DNA from: Molanna angustata
Lineage: Eukaryota > Arthropoda > Insecta > Trichoptera > Molannidae
DNA length: 64,000 nt
Assembly (NCBI GenBank): GCA_963576475.1
Contig: OY754967.1
Span: 25,618,651 to 25,682,650 of the forward strand
Direction: 5' to 3'
Translations under genes and position numbers: made by a program
Part shown: positions 10,690-22,126 of the stretch, piece after piece
Numbering within the stretch: position 1 is the stretch's first letter
Layout: each line of letters begins with the position of its first letter
The notes under the pieces: model-generated
Database searches by the model: none
What the model was told of the DNA's origin: nothing
Seen by the model: the letters and a program-made list of their open reading frames with translations, nothing else

Positions 10690-10897
10690 CAGATTGGGGC
10701 GGAAAAAACAAGGAATTGGAGAGACCATTTGGAAAGAATGAACTTCCAATAGACCTTGCTCTACATGAAAATCCAGAAGGACGAAGGATGCCTGAAAAAC
10801 CCACCCCCGCCCAATGGATGGAAAGACAGCTGGGAGTACACAATGCAAGAGGCAACAAACTCTGCAAAAACAGACCTTTGTGGCCTACCAGTATAAG
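10690..10897 (+). pseudogene. Possible LINE tail remnant
   Basis: The open frame reads ENPEGRRMPEKPTPAQWMER then QLGVHNARGNKLCKNRPLW. This is loosely like the G-R-x-P-G-K-P-x-x-x-W ... LGVxNWRxxAxDRxxW tail of insect LINEs, but with several mismatches. It runs into the 33-bp tandem repeat. It could equally be an unrelated frame. Confidence 0.3.
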
Positions 10898-11029
10898 CAG
10901 AAAAAGAAGATGCTGGTATTATTCGAATAACAGAAAAAGAAGATGCTGGTAATATTCGAATAACAGAAAAAGAAGATGCTGGTAATATTCGAATAACAGA
11001 AAAAGAAGATGCTGGTAATATTTGAATAA
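10898..11029. repeat. Tandem repeat, 4 x 33 bp
   Basis: Units start at 10898, 10931, 10964 and 10997 with CAGAAAAAGAAGATGCTGGT. They are nearly identical. Because 33 is a multiple of three, the copies stay open in some frames (for example NRKRRCW). Confidence 0.85.
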
Positions 11030-11944
11030 TTTGATAGAATTCCTGTCGCTGATTCAATAACAGTTTTTTTACAGTATCAAAATACTTTGGAAATTGTTGG
11101 CCTTAATGTTTCCTGTTCTTCGTTAATATTGCTACTTGCATTCTTCTTAAATGGGGAGGAAAAGTCATTTTCTGTTCCCCCATTACAAAGTTGTTGGATT
11201 TACGAAGAAAACTATATATGGCAGTAAAACTTCGTTATCCTTTTGGTTCGACAAATCATCCATGAGACGTGGAATAGGGTTGGTTGGAGGATAGAGAGGA
11301 ACGGATATTTCTTTTGAGGTTCAACTTTATTTTTAGGTCATGATAAACGGTCCAATGTTCAGGTAATTCTTTTCAAACAACAATGTAAGCGTTATTTGGT
11401 ATTCTATTAATGTGCACCACGTCCTGAAAGAAAGTCTTTATTTAGTTATAGTCTTTGTTTATAGATAAATAGGTCACAGATTTTCAAGAATTTTCGGAAC
11501 AATGGGATTTAATAATTATTATTTTTAAATATTTACATTTTTTTAATAATATCTACTTTATATGTTTCACAACTCATTTAGTAATCGGTGACTTCGGGAG
11601 GAAATAAATATTGGTTCCATTTGTATAATTCGCTATTACGATAATTATGCATAATTGTGCAATTCAGTAAAGATACTTAATAATTATTGAAAATCCTTGA
11701 TAGTACACAACCATCACGAGTGTTTCTCTAAAAAAAAACAAACAAAAACATAATATCATGGGCCCACGTTAGTAAGGGCCCGTGACGCAAGTCCCAACCA
11801 CCTTTCACCTGTACTCAAATACCTATACTAAAATTCCCATACAAAAATTGTACTGAAAATTTTACCTATATTAAAATACCGTCCCTACGAAAAACTTGCG
11901 GAACATATATACACGAACCTTTTCATAATCAATTATTCAATATT
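11030..11944. other. AT-rich sequence, no gene
   Basis: Nothing coding. A short inverted pair ATGGGCCC/GGGCCCGT occurs at about 11759-11784. Confidence 0.5.
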
Positions 11945-12420
11945 GCATTTTAGCTCCTCTTACCTCGTTAGTCCGATGCCTTACCATTTTCCAACAAAGA
12001 ATACCCGCCAAAGTATAACATTCTTATGTAAGATGTCCAACAATAATTATTTGCGTAACTCACCACTTAGAATTCATCGGTTGGGCAATGATTATGGATA
12101 TCCGATTGATGTATTCTTCTACACTATTAAGGACTATAAGGGCACTTTATTGAAACATTTACAAAAACATACCCCCAATAAAATGTGTAATTTTCTGGTT
12201 TGCATATTTATGTATATGTAGGTATACAATTCAATAGAATAGAAAGATGAAAGATTCAATTGTGTTATTGATTATTGTTATTATTATTTTTTGTTTTATT
12301 AGGTTGATTAGTTTTTCCTTTTTTACGTAAGTTTATTGTATTATTTTCTGTGATTTTGTTTTCGATGTGTGTTTTTTTATGTATGTTTGTAAATGTTTAA
12401 ATAAATAAATATTTACAGAT
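11945..12420 (+). pseudogene. LINE C-terminal tail and 3' UTR with TAAA-type tail
   Basis: The frame contains NYLRNSPLRIHRLGNDYG then PIDVFFYTIKDYKGTLLKHL, resembling the NSxxxRxxRLxNDxxxxIDxF end of jockey-like insect LINE proteins. It is followed by AT-rich sequence ending in TTTAAATAAATAAATA at 12398-12413, as expected for a LINE 3' terminus. Only the last part is present. The clade assignment is tentative. Confidence 0.45.
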
Positions 12421-12594
12421 TAAGGATTAAAACATATTTATGTGTGACTCGACTTCAAAAAGAGAATTTCTCCTGTTTTGAAGTTGCATTTCACAAAACA
12501 TACAAAATAAAACTAAGTGTATAAATTTTAATCTAGGCATCATATTAAAGAACATATTTTATTTTATTTAATATGACTTATCGGGTAACTAACT

Positions 12595-12682
12595 AGATCC
12601 AGACTGAAAACACAATTTAAAACTGTGTTTCTATCGGGAATCGAACCCGGGACCTTTGGATCAGTTTTGGTCAGTTATCTAA
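12595..12682 (-). mobile_element. tRNA-derived SINE S2, 3' part (interrupted copy)
   Basis: On the minus strand it carries GGTTCGATTCC, a perfect match to the RNA polymerase III B-box consensus, inside a tRNA-like arm, followed by the SINE body. The head is cut at 12682 by the LINE insertion and continues at 13225-13250 (AACCAACTGAGCAA, the A-box side). A fuller copy is at 57880-58010. Confidence 0.6.
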
Positions 12683-12860
12683 TCTGCTGAAATACTGGAC
12701 ACGTTTGAGAGACGAGTGCTTCGTAAATCTGCTGAAATACTGGACACGTTTGAGAGACGAGTGCTTCGTAAATCTGCTGAAATACTGGACACGTTTGAGA
12801 GACGAGTGCTTCGTAAATCTGCTGAAATACTGGACACGTTTGAGAGACGAGTGCTTCGTA
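12681..12860 (+). repeat. Tandem repeat, 4 x 45 bp, within the LINE fragment
   Basis: Units start at 12681, 12726, 12771 and 12816 with AATCTGCTGAAATACTGGAC. They encode an in-frame 15-residue repeat including SAEILDTFERRVL. All copies look identical. The repeat lies at the 5' end of the truncated LINE. Confidence 0.9.
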
Positions 12861-13224
12861 GAATCCTAGGACCTGTGCCTGATGGTAACGCCTGGAGGAT
12901 TAGATACAATAATGAGCTGTATGCTATCTACAAAACTTCCAGGCTCTCTGTGCATGTCAGATTGAGCAGATTGAGATGGGCCGGACATGTACAGAGAATG
13001 CCACCACAGCGAATACCAAAGAAAGTTCTGTGTGGACATCCAGGTGGAAGACGAAAGGTTGGAAGACCGCGGCTGCGATGGGAGGACGAAGTTGGAAGGG
13101 ATGCTTCCCAACTACTGCAAGTGCCGGGCAGTTGGAAAGTTGCTGCAGAAGATAGGAGAAGCTGGAGGCGAAGACTGACGGAGGCCAAGGCTCGATATGG
13201 GCTGTAGCGCCATTGAAGAAGAAG
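12683..13224 (+). pseudogene. 5'-truncated LINE inserted in SINE S2
   Basis: C-terminal part of the same LINE family as 280-1175. After four copies of SAEILDTFERRVL the frame reads RRILGPVPDGNAWRIRYNNE, LRWAGHVQRMP, GRRKVGRPRLRWEDEV, DRRSWRRRLTEAKARYGL and a stop at 13207. The 3' end is GTAGCGCCATTGAAGAAG, the short GAAGAA-type tail seen in other copies. A perfect target duplication ATCTAA flanks it (12677-12682, 13225-13230). The remaining frame is open and long, so this is a comparatively young truncated insertion. Confidence 0.85.
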
Positions 13225-13250
13225 ATCTAACCAACTGAGCAATAAAGGAA
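13225..13250 (-). mobile_element. SINE S2 head, right of the LINE insertion
   Basis: ATCTAACCAACTGAGCAA on the + strand is the reverse complement of the tRNA-like A-box region. It continues the SINE cut at 12682. Confidence 0.55.
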
Positions 13251-14733
13251 ACAAAATAAAAATTCACAAGTTATTGTAGATACACTGAAGGTGCTACCAA
13301 GAATTTATTGAAATTAATTTCAGCTATTTTTTTAATATGTACTACTTTCCCCATAGTACGAATAATGATTTTGGCCAAAAGATGTATTTTTTGGGGAATT
13401 GTATCATTATTCCACATAGAGGTTCTGTACTAATGTTATTTATGGGGCAAATTTTATAAATAAAATATTCATTTATCAATAAAATAATTAATAATTACAT
13501 TTATTAATAAATAAATTACATTTCATCTTGTGAAAATATTTCATCTTGTGAAAATCGCTTGGCTGTAGTAAAATAATCTTAATATTTTTCTTTGAATAAC
13601 GTGTAACTGATTTGAGCAGAATGTAATCCTCCCCATCATGTTATTCAATATTGCATCACAGATTGAGCCAAAGCATATATAATAACTCTTTCGAAGCATA
13701 AATATATTAATTTATTAGATAAGATTTAAATACCAATGAAATATTATTAAATGAAATGAAATAAGTTTATGCTACGAGTAGGGTGTTAAGTAAACCCTTG
13801 AAAATAAATACTCATTGTGAGTACCAAATACCTTGAAAATAAATACCATCATGGATAACTTTGACAGTGAAAATACATTTTCAATGAGTGGATACGAATA
13901 CGTCTATTTTTAAACCCTAGTGTATCCATTTTGTCATTTTGAATTTATCCAAAATAAAGGTATTTAAATGAACATGCAATTTGCGACACTGGTCTGGGGT
14001 CGCCATTAATCTTGAAAATCTTCAATCGTATAGAGGACTCTCAGACCCTTTCGAGGACTACCTGAAATATATTAAATGGAAATGAAATTCCTTTCAATAT
14101 AAAATGGAAATAAGTATATTTCATGTTATGACCGTTTTTGATATTATTTGATGTTTTTTTTCACAAATCGGAACCAGCAAAAATTTATTAAATTATAAAC
14201 ATCAAAAAGAGTTTTTATTCGCAATAAATACGCCTTTTAAATACTCACTGCTGAGAATTCAAATAAAATCTTATAGAAACATATTTTTATTTTCAATTAA
14301 AATTGTACCAATATACAATTTATTTTCAATATGCTTCTATGTGAAAGATTTGCCTGAAAGTAAAGTAATTGCTGTATTTTTTTACTCTAATTTATATTTT
14401 TTATTATTTTTTGTAACTTCTTGTACATTTAACTTGTACACTGGCAGGTTTCTTCTAAGCAATCAGACAATCAGAGATAATGTAAATACATATGCAATAC
14501 AATGGGTACTATGACAATAAGATAATGACATAGCTAAAATAAAAGAAAATATAGATTATTAAGATAACAGAAGAGAAGTAAAAAAAAAGAACAAAATATA
14601 TTGCATTTATAACAGTAAAAATAAATATAAAATATTACAATACTAGGAAAACAAAAGTTTAAGGAGAGGAAGAATAAATCAGGTTATATCAGATAGATAT
14701 TTTTACTTTAGCCTTTTTTAAATATGTTTAATG
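13251..14733. other. AT-rich sequence, no gene
   Basis: No frame, RNA or clear repeat recognised in about 1.5 kb. Confidence 0.5.
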
Positions 14734-14880
14734 AGATAGCCGACGCGACGTAATATCAGGACTTAGATTATCCCATAGCTTCGCTGATTGTACCTCAAAT
14801 GAAGAGCTAAAAAAATCAGTACAATTGGAATAGATAGTAAAGTTCAGCAGATCGGGATGGACGCCCGTGGCTTGAAAGAT
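14734..14880 (-). pseudogene. LINE C-terminal remnant
   Basis: The minus-strand frame reads HPDLLNFTIYSNCTDFFSSS then FEVQSAKLWDNLSPDI. This resembles the segment near the end of several insect LINE proteins where a conserved serine-rich block is followed by xxLWNxLPxxI. No flanking RT remains. Assignment rests on this one block. Confidence 0.45.
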
Positions 14881-16116
14881 AAGCGAATTTATCTTTGAGA
14901 TACTGAAGTATATTTGGATTAGAAAAGACATTGAATAACAATGAAAAGATATATATTTTTTTAGGTTTAAAAATATATTTTAAAATATGACCATTTCACT
15001 TATCTGATGTTGTCTAAGATGGTATTGTCAAAGGTTAGAATGCTTTGATCATATTTTAACCAAACTATACAAAGTTTAACTGATTCATTTTAATTTTTTC
15101 AATGTTTGAAACTTAATCACTTAATAATAGAAGTCCATAATCAACTAGAATTATGAAAAAAATATATAATTTTTAGTTCTATTTAATTTTTTCGCAAAAA
15201 AATTATATATATTTTTTCCATAGTTGTAATTGATCCATTTTAAGTATTTTTGAACAACCATAATGAAGAAAATGATTTTTTTTGTTATATCATGAAATAA
15301 AAAATTAATTGACTATGAGTACAAATGGGAAACATATTATAATTAACCAGCATTACATTCATACACTCAAACAACCTTTTTAGTATCCGTCTTTTCTACA
15401 ATTCTATTTCTGTTTCTTCCTCAAGACAGATAAAAAGTAATGACGAGGATAACTAAGTTTTTATGTCCATCTCTTATTAAACTTCTAATCATTTTTTTAG
15501 ATGATTGAATAGTTATTAACATAAATGTTAAATATATCTTTATACGACTTTCCATTCTTTTTAAGCCATTCCAAAAATTGACATATTTTGTTGACGAGAA
15601 TGTTCCGTCAAATTTGGCATATTCCACAACGTGAGGGGTCTTGATAAGGACGGTCTTGAAAACATATTACAGGCCTAATGGTCGAAAGATAAAGATGATA
15701 AGTGGCCGTAAGGGACTATGAAGACCGAAAATGGATAAAAGAACAGCAAAAGTGTATAAGTACCCAACGCTAAATGGACACATTTCAGTAGTGATCGGCT
15801 TTATCAAAACTCACGAGTACATATATTAAATGGGTCATAATATCTGGATACTTTATTATCAAATTCGTATTATGAACCATAAGTTTTATATCAACCCTTA
15901 CTTAATTTAGCTTCTTAGGTGAGATTAATGAGAATAACATATATCATCGCGCTGTTAAGATAGAGAACCGAATATCTCACTTACATAATATGCATATTCC
16001 TCGATAGACATTTGTATCAAAATTATTATTAAGTTATTTTCATATATCTATGTAAATTATAAACACGAAACGAAGATTGAGAAATAAATAACAGGAGAGC
16101 ATATACGATTCCATAG
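14881..16116. other. AT-rich sequence, no gene
   Basis: No convincing frame or RNA. Confidence 0.5.
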
Positions 16117-16278
16117 AAAAAACACTAGTTTCACTGATGATTTATTACAGGCTCAAACCAATATCGGGCTATCGAAGAATTTTTTGAGTGTACCCTCTGA
16201 ATGATGATGGCCTTCAAAAGACCGATACCGGTTAGTGCCTGTGTTAAATTATCAGTGAAACAAAAACTAGTGTTTTTT
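16117..16278. mobile_element. Foldback element with a central hairpin motif
   Basis: Inverted arms AACACTAGTTTCACTGAT (16121-16138) and ATCAGTGAAAC...ACTAGTGTT (16251-16274, with a short insertion). Between them lies TGATGATGGCC...AGACCGATACCGG at about 16201-16232, a hairpin of the kind found in Penelope-like terminal repeats. Non-coding. Confidence 0.5.
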
Positions 16279-16784
16279 TATAAGTATAATCATGCAGTAC
16301 CTATATGTTGCCCGTCGAAAAAATTGGAAATTAAAAGTAAATGCGCTATGTATCAAAATGAAATATTTTTTTTGCCTATGGTATTTGTGGTATTATAATA
16401 GCACTCATTATCTATCTCAATAGGGACACAGTGTGATGATTATAATTTTATAGAATTGGTCGATTTTTATGTGTTAAGAATCCTAGTGACGCATTGTCAC
16501 ATTTTAAACAAATTATTAGTTGCGAATTTTCTAAGCTCATTTTCGTACCACAGGGCTTCTTTTTTGTAGGGAATTTATAAATTTCTAAATTATTTTATTT
16601 TTTAATGTAATGTATACCATGTATTTATTTTCGTTGCTTTTAATAACACGGCGTTGGCCGACTTAATAAAAATATTAAATAAAATTAATTACCTACATTT
16701 TTGATAAAAAATTGAGACTCGTTCAGATATTATTTCAAGGCAATTGTATGTTTCAACAACTAAAATAGAATTTGTCAGCTGTTA
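16279..16784. other. AT-rich sequence, no feature seen
   Basis: Nothing recognised. Confidence 0.5.
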
Positions 16785-16921
16785 GGCACCGATTACGAAT
16801 AGTGCTTCCACATTTTTCTATTATCGTCTGGTATCCCGTAAGAGCCGGGTAATCGAAAATACAACAGGCAACACTAACATCTCACAAAGTTCAGCTACGA
16901 GGTTCACCGTCCATTCTGAAT
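16785..16921 (+). repeat. Dispersed repeat X, left half
   Basis: Matches 54620-54757 (for example GAGGTTCACC followed by CCATTCTGAAT). It is interrupted at ATTCTGAAT (16913-16921); the right half resumes after a second ATTCTGAAT at 17639-17647. Confidence 0.65.
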
Positions 16922-17175
16922 TTCACTACTCCTACCAACACCCGCTCTGAATATGGGGACTGTAAACGGCCCCTTCACAGAACGCTACGTGAGCGACAAA
17001 AAAGTGCATAGCACGAAAAGTAGCTCGTGGAGCCCTCTAGATTAGCAATCTCGGCACCATAGAACAATCGACAAATGTGTATAGAAGATTCACATTCGTT
17101 GACTCTCATTGACTTCAGATAATCTTAAATGTAAAGTATCAAATATGTGACGAAGACCTCTTTAAAAAAATATTC
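16922..17175 (-). mobile_element. R1-like LINE 3' UTR, inserted in repeat X
   Basis: Minus-orientation copy similar to 33885-34155 (ACCCGCTCTG, CCCCTTCACAGAACGCTA, TAGATTAGCAATCTCGGCAC). Its 5' end lies at 17615-17638, where TTACTTTTGGTAGATT on the minus strand matches the end of the R1-like ORF at 34156-34175. Between the two lies another LINE end. Confidence 0.65.
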
Positions 17176-17614
17176 TGACATATTCACTGTTAGCAATAAC
17201 TGCTACAAAAACACTTTATATAGATGCATAGCGGCATGAACTTTTTAATTTTTGTACTTACCTATTTTTTTTTAATTGTTTTAATTGTTTTTTTTCTTGC
17301 ATCATGGTAGAACATTTAATCCTTCTCCCTTCGTTTTTTCTTTTTATTTTTCCTCTTCCCTTTATTTTCCGTCACCGGCAAACATGCAATAATTTTTTAA
17401 TATCATTTGAATTTGTTCTAACAATGTTATTATTTATCTTGATTATGTTTGATTATGTTTTTATTCTTTATTATGTTTACTTTCTTTCTTATTTAGCGTT
17501 GTAATGTGTGTGCTTATATATTTTGGTCTGTTTTTTGTTTATTTTAAATTGTATTTCTTTTATGTATTTTGTAGGACTGTATTTGTCCCTTGATTAAATA
17601 AATAAATAAATAAA
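17176..17614 (+). mobile_element. 3' end of a second LINE with (TAAA)n tail
   Basis: AT-rich 3' UTR ending GACTGTATTTGTCCCTTGAT then (AAAT)n at 17593-17614. The terminal block recurs inverted at 23937-23975. No protein-coding part remains. It sits inside the minus-strand R1-like fragment. Confidence 0.5.
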
Positions 17615-17638
17615 CGTTATGGAAATCTACCAAAAGTA

Positions 17639-17815
17639 ATTCTGAATGATGCCTATTTATGTGAGACAAGAACAGTGTATGGGTATACACGCATGTGTCG
17701 TACTTTTTTATAACTTTCTTTAATAAGGTCGCTGGTGTGCATCAAACCTTATTCATACCATTCCACAATGTGGGATATGACGTGACGGTATGAATGAATG
17801 AAATAACATTTGAAT
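17639..17815 (+). repeat. Dispersed repeat X, right half
   Basis: Begins with the ATTCTGAAT duplicate and continues with GTGAGACAAGAACAGTGTAT ... GACGTGACGGTATG, matching 54758-54890 and, inverted, 58256-58617. Confidence 0.65.
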
Positions 17816-18139
17816 ACCATTTAACTGTTATTACGCACATCCTCGAATGAATTTGCTGATCAATACGTAAATTTTAAATTTGTTTTCGATCGGGAATAGG
17901 TAATTCAACCATCAGTCTAATATTTTTTTATCATTATTTACATGACGAACACTTTGTGGAAGAATTCTTCGGCAAGATATTTGTAGGTATGTTTAAGTCC
18001 TTAACTAATGGATTAGTTCCATTATTGACACGACATGCAGTTGATTCCGCCCCTAGCCTCGAGATACTCCAACCTCACCAGACACCGCCCGCCGCCCGCC
18101 GTCTGCTTCACACATACGGCGGGCGGGAATCTTTCAAAT
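17816..18139. other. Short non-repeat stretch with a GC-rich hairpin
   Basis: CCGCCCGCCGT (18092-18102) and ACGGCGGGCGG (18116-18126) form an 11-bp hairpin with a 13-nt loop. It stands out sharply in AT-rich DNA and lies just before the 31-bp satellite. No known terminator or RNA family applies. Confidence 0.5.
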
Positions 18140-18248
18140 CACAATATCCTATTATTTTATAAATTTTTATGACAATATCCTGCTTATTTGATAAATTTTT
18201 ATCACAATATACTATTATTTGATAATTTTTTATATCACAATATCCTAT
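18140..18248. repeat. 31-bp satellite, left block
   Basis: About 3.5 units of a 31-bp repeat that begins CACAATATCC and ends in an ATTTTTTAT-type stretch. The units here are more diverged than in the right block. Confidence 0.8.
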
Positions 18249-18468
18249 ATATATAATTAAAAGTTAAGACTTTTTGATTCTACATTAATTTTTTATTCTG
18301 CAGCTTATGGGCATTATAGCTTTTAAGCTAGTTAATGCCCTAACAAGGCGAAATAGGCCTATCGCGCAGAATAAAAAAATAATGTAGAATAAAAAAGTCT
18401 TTACTTTTAATTATAGATATAACTTATAATGGAATTCTACCAAATAAAAACTTCGTCGACAATTGATT
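18249..18468. mobile_element. Foldback element inside the 31-bp satellite
   Basis: Arms at 18253-18300 and 18367-18414: AATTAAAAGTTAAGAC...TTTTTTATTCTG against CAGAATAAAAAA...GTCTTTACTTTTAATT. Both arms contain TTCTACATTA or its complement. The insert interrupts the satellite. Confidence 0.7.
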
Positions 18469-18872
18469 CACAATATCCTATTATTTGATAATTTTTTATC
18501 ACAATATCCTATTATTTGATAATTTTTTATCACAATATCCTATTATTTGATAATTTTTTATCACAATATCCTATTATTTGATAATTTTTTATCACAATAT
18601 CCTATTATTTGATAATTTTTTATCACAATATCATATTATTTGATAATTTTTTATCACAATATCCTATTATTTGATAATTTTTTATCGCAACATCCTGCTT
18701 ATTTGATAAATTTTTATCACAATATCCTATTATTTGATAAATTTTTATGACAATATCCTGCCTAATTTGATAAATTTTTATCACAATATCCTATTATTTG
18801 ATAATTTTTTATCACAATATCCTGCTTATTTGAAAACTTTTTGCCATAACATCCTACTTATTTGATGATTTT
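18469..18872. repeat. 31-bp satellite, right block
   Basis: About 13 units of CACAATATCCTATTATTTG plus ATAATTTTTTAT. The first six or seven are nearly identical; the last units, toward 18872, are diverged. Confidence 0.9.
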
Positions 18873-18983
18873 TAATTCTGACCCGCGATTATTAAATATT
18901 ATAAATCCACATATTATTAATCTATACAAATAAACGGAGGTTGAATTTTCTTTAAAAATTTTATCTCTACCTTAACCGCGCTA

Positions 18984-19343
18984 GTGAAATTCGCTGCATG
19001 CAAGTATTGATCAATAAAAGTAATATAAGTGAAATTCGCTGCATGCAAGTATTGATCAATAAAAGTAATATAAGTGAAATTCGCTGCATGCAAGTATTGA
19101 TCAATAAAAGTAATATATGTGAAATTCGCTGCATGCAAGTATTGATCAATAAAAGTAATATAAGTGAAATTTGCTGCATGCAAGTATTGATCAATAAAAG
19201 TAATATAAGTGAAATTCGCTGCATGCAAGTATTGATCAATAAAAGTAATATAAGTGAAATTCGCTGCATGCAAGTATTGATCAATAAAAGTAATATAAGT
19301 GAAATTCGCTGCATGCAAGTATTGATCAATAAAAGTAATATAA
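18984..19343. repeat. 45-bp satellite, 8 units
   Basis: Units start at 18984, 19029, 19074, 19119, 19164, 19209, 19254 and 19299 with GTGAAATTCGCTGCATGCAA. Each holds the palindromes TGCATGCA and TTGATCAA. Only single-base differences are visible (for example TTTGC in unit 5). As 45 is a multiple of three, frames are open on both strands across the array, but these are repeat artefacts rather than genes. Confidence 0.95.
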
Positions 19344-20066
19344 GTTTACGTCACGTTGAAACGAAGAAAAAAAAATTACGTTTACATTCATACTGCCAAT
19401 GTCAAACGCAGATGTTTTATACAACAAAAAATTCATATAAGAACAATCTTTATCTATTTTAAAACGATATAAATGATATTGTTATGTAAACGTTATAAAG
19501 TAACAAATACAAAATTGTTCAATTTTATCAAAATATCAAATTTCTGAGCTCTATGGTCGAGAAAGTTAAAAATCATTGCGGAATTCTAGTACAGACAGAC
19601 ACGTGAATTTATAGAAAAGGGTGTACAAAAACAGTTATTTAATTATATAAGTATCAAGATTTAAAAACACATTTTTTAATATTGTTACGATTTTTCTTCC
19701 ACTAATGTTGATTATTTCGTACATATACATACATAGGCAGAGAGAACCTTATGGCATATTTTTTTATCTATTGCCTCATCAACACATCCATTGCCTCATC
19801 AACATTCATACATCTTCTCGTACATTTTGATTTATGTTCAAGCTTCTTACACTTTCTTATTTCAAAGTGTCATTTACTGGCTATTCTTTTCATGGACGGT
19901 CCCGACGTCTCATTCCATATCCGGATTATTTTAAAATGTCATATATAATTATGTAGAATGAATGAATCGAATTCGTAGAATAATTGTTGAAATAAAATAT
20001 TTAAATCTATTTCAATATACATTTTTTGTTATTGTAAATTAATTATCTAACGAGGCACACTTTATG
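19344..20066. other. AT-rich sequence with a family Y fragment
   Basis: Near 19735-19810 an inverted family Y-like stretch (GGCAGAGAGAACC, and CATCAACA/TTGCCTCATCAACA repeated twice). Nothing coding. Confidence 0.4.
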
Positions 20067-20448
20067 TTCCGACCCAAAAATCACTTTATATCACCCAAAG
20101 TGATCCATCCATATACCCACTTGTTATTTGTGATACTATTGATTTAAAAGTACATATCATACATACATACATATTCCAACCCATATATCACCCAAAGTGA
20201 TTCATATGTTATGCTTGTTATTTATGTTAATATTGTTTTAAAAGTACATGTCATACATACATACATATTCCAACCCATATATCACCCAAAGTGATTCATA
20301 TGTTATGCTTGTTATTTATGTTAATATTGTTTTAAAAGTACATGTCATACATACATACATATTCCGACCCACACATCACTTTATATCACCCAAAGTGATT
20401 CATCTGTTATACTTGTTATTTATGCTAATATTGTTTTAAAAGTATGTG
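20067..20448. repeat. Tandem repeat, 4 units of about 94-107 bp
   Basis: Units start at 20067, 20174, 20268 and 20362 with TTCCRACCCA. Each carries ATCACCCAAAGTGAT (a small palindrome) and ends near CATACATACATACATA, except the last. Units 2 and 3 look identical over 94 bp. Confidence 0.9.
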
Positions 20449-21280
20449 TGTTATAGAAACAATTGATTTTCAACGTATATTTTATATAGACCTGTATCAA
20501 TTGTATCGACATAAAATGTCACGAAAATAATTCCGAAAACATTGATCAATAAAAAATATCTTCTCATAGTGTCATATTCGTGTTTCATTTTATAGACGAC
20601 TATAAACCATTTGTTTTACTGTCGGTACATTTATATGATATTTTTACTGAAACATAAAATGTGTCCCGATATGAACGATAAAGTATCTGCAGTTTGGTAG
20701 AAGAAATTGATTTTAAAAGAACAAACGCGCCAATGGGCACTGTATGTGAAGAACACAAATAACTACTCAGAAATACGCTGTAGATATTACTAAGACCAAA
20801 TAAATAAACGTATCGTCTGAAAGGATAGCGGAAGAAACAATCTGATCATTTATCGTAATAGCTTCGTATCGTAAATGTGGATAAGCTTTATGGTTTATTT
20901 TAGTCCTTAACCAAAATGGTCCTCCTTAGTGTTGCAGCATTGGTTACATAGTATACAGAGGTGCAAGTACCTATATATTATCATTTAGGTTGAACAATGA
21001 GCGCTTCGAATTTAGACATATGAGAATATTATTTCAGAATACCTAGGTACTCGGTAAACCTGTTAAGTCTTGATAATGATCTAAAGATGGGTCGGCTCGC
21101 TGGATTGAAGCAATTGAATGGACACTATAGTTCAAATCTACCATTTTTTGCTTAATTTAATTTAAGGTTGTTCTTGTTTCATTTAGGATACATTCTGTTA
21201 TGCATCTGTCTATTTATCACCAATATCCTCACTCACACACACGATAGCATTTTGTATCTAGTTTTCACTTATCATTCATT
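20449..21280. other. AT-rich sequence, no gene
   Basis: Nothing recognised. Confidence 0.5.
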
Positions 21281-21305
21281 GACAAACTTTTGAAAGTTCT
21301 ATATA
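21281..21305 (+). repeat. Repeat Z, left flank of the HINE insertion
   Basis: TTTTGAAAGTTCTATATAT matches 30373-30391 in the uninterrupted copy of repeat Z. The match resumes at 22127. Confidence 0.6.

Positions 21306-22126
<821 letters not shown>

Noticed and set aside
18984..19343. CRISPR-like regular array
   Set aside because: The units are directly contiguous with no variable spacers, and the genome is eukaryotic. It is a satellite.
18917..19462. Long overlapping frames of 120-154 codons on both strands
   Set aside because: They are produced by the 45-bp satellite, whose unit length is divisible by three; the peptides are pure unit repeats.
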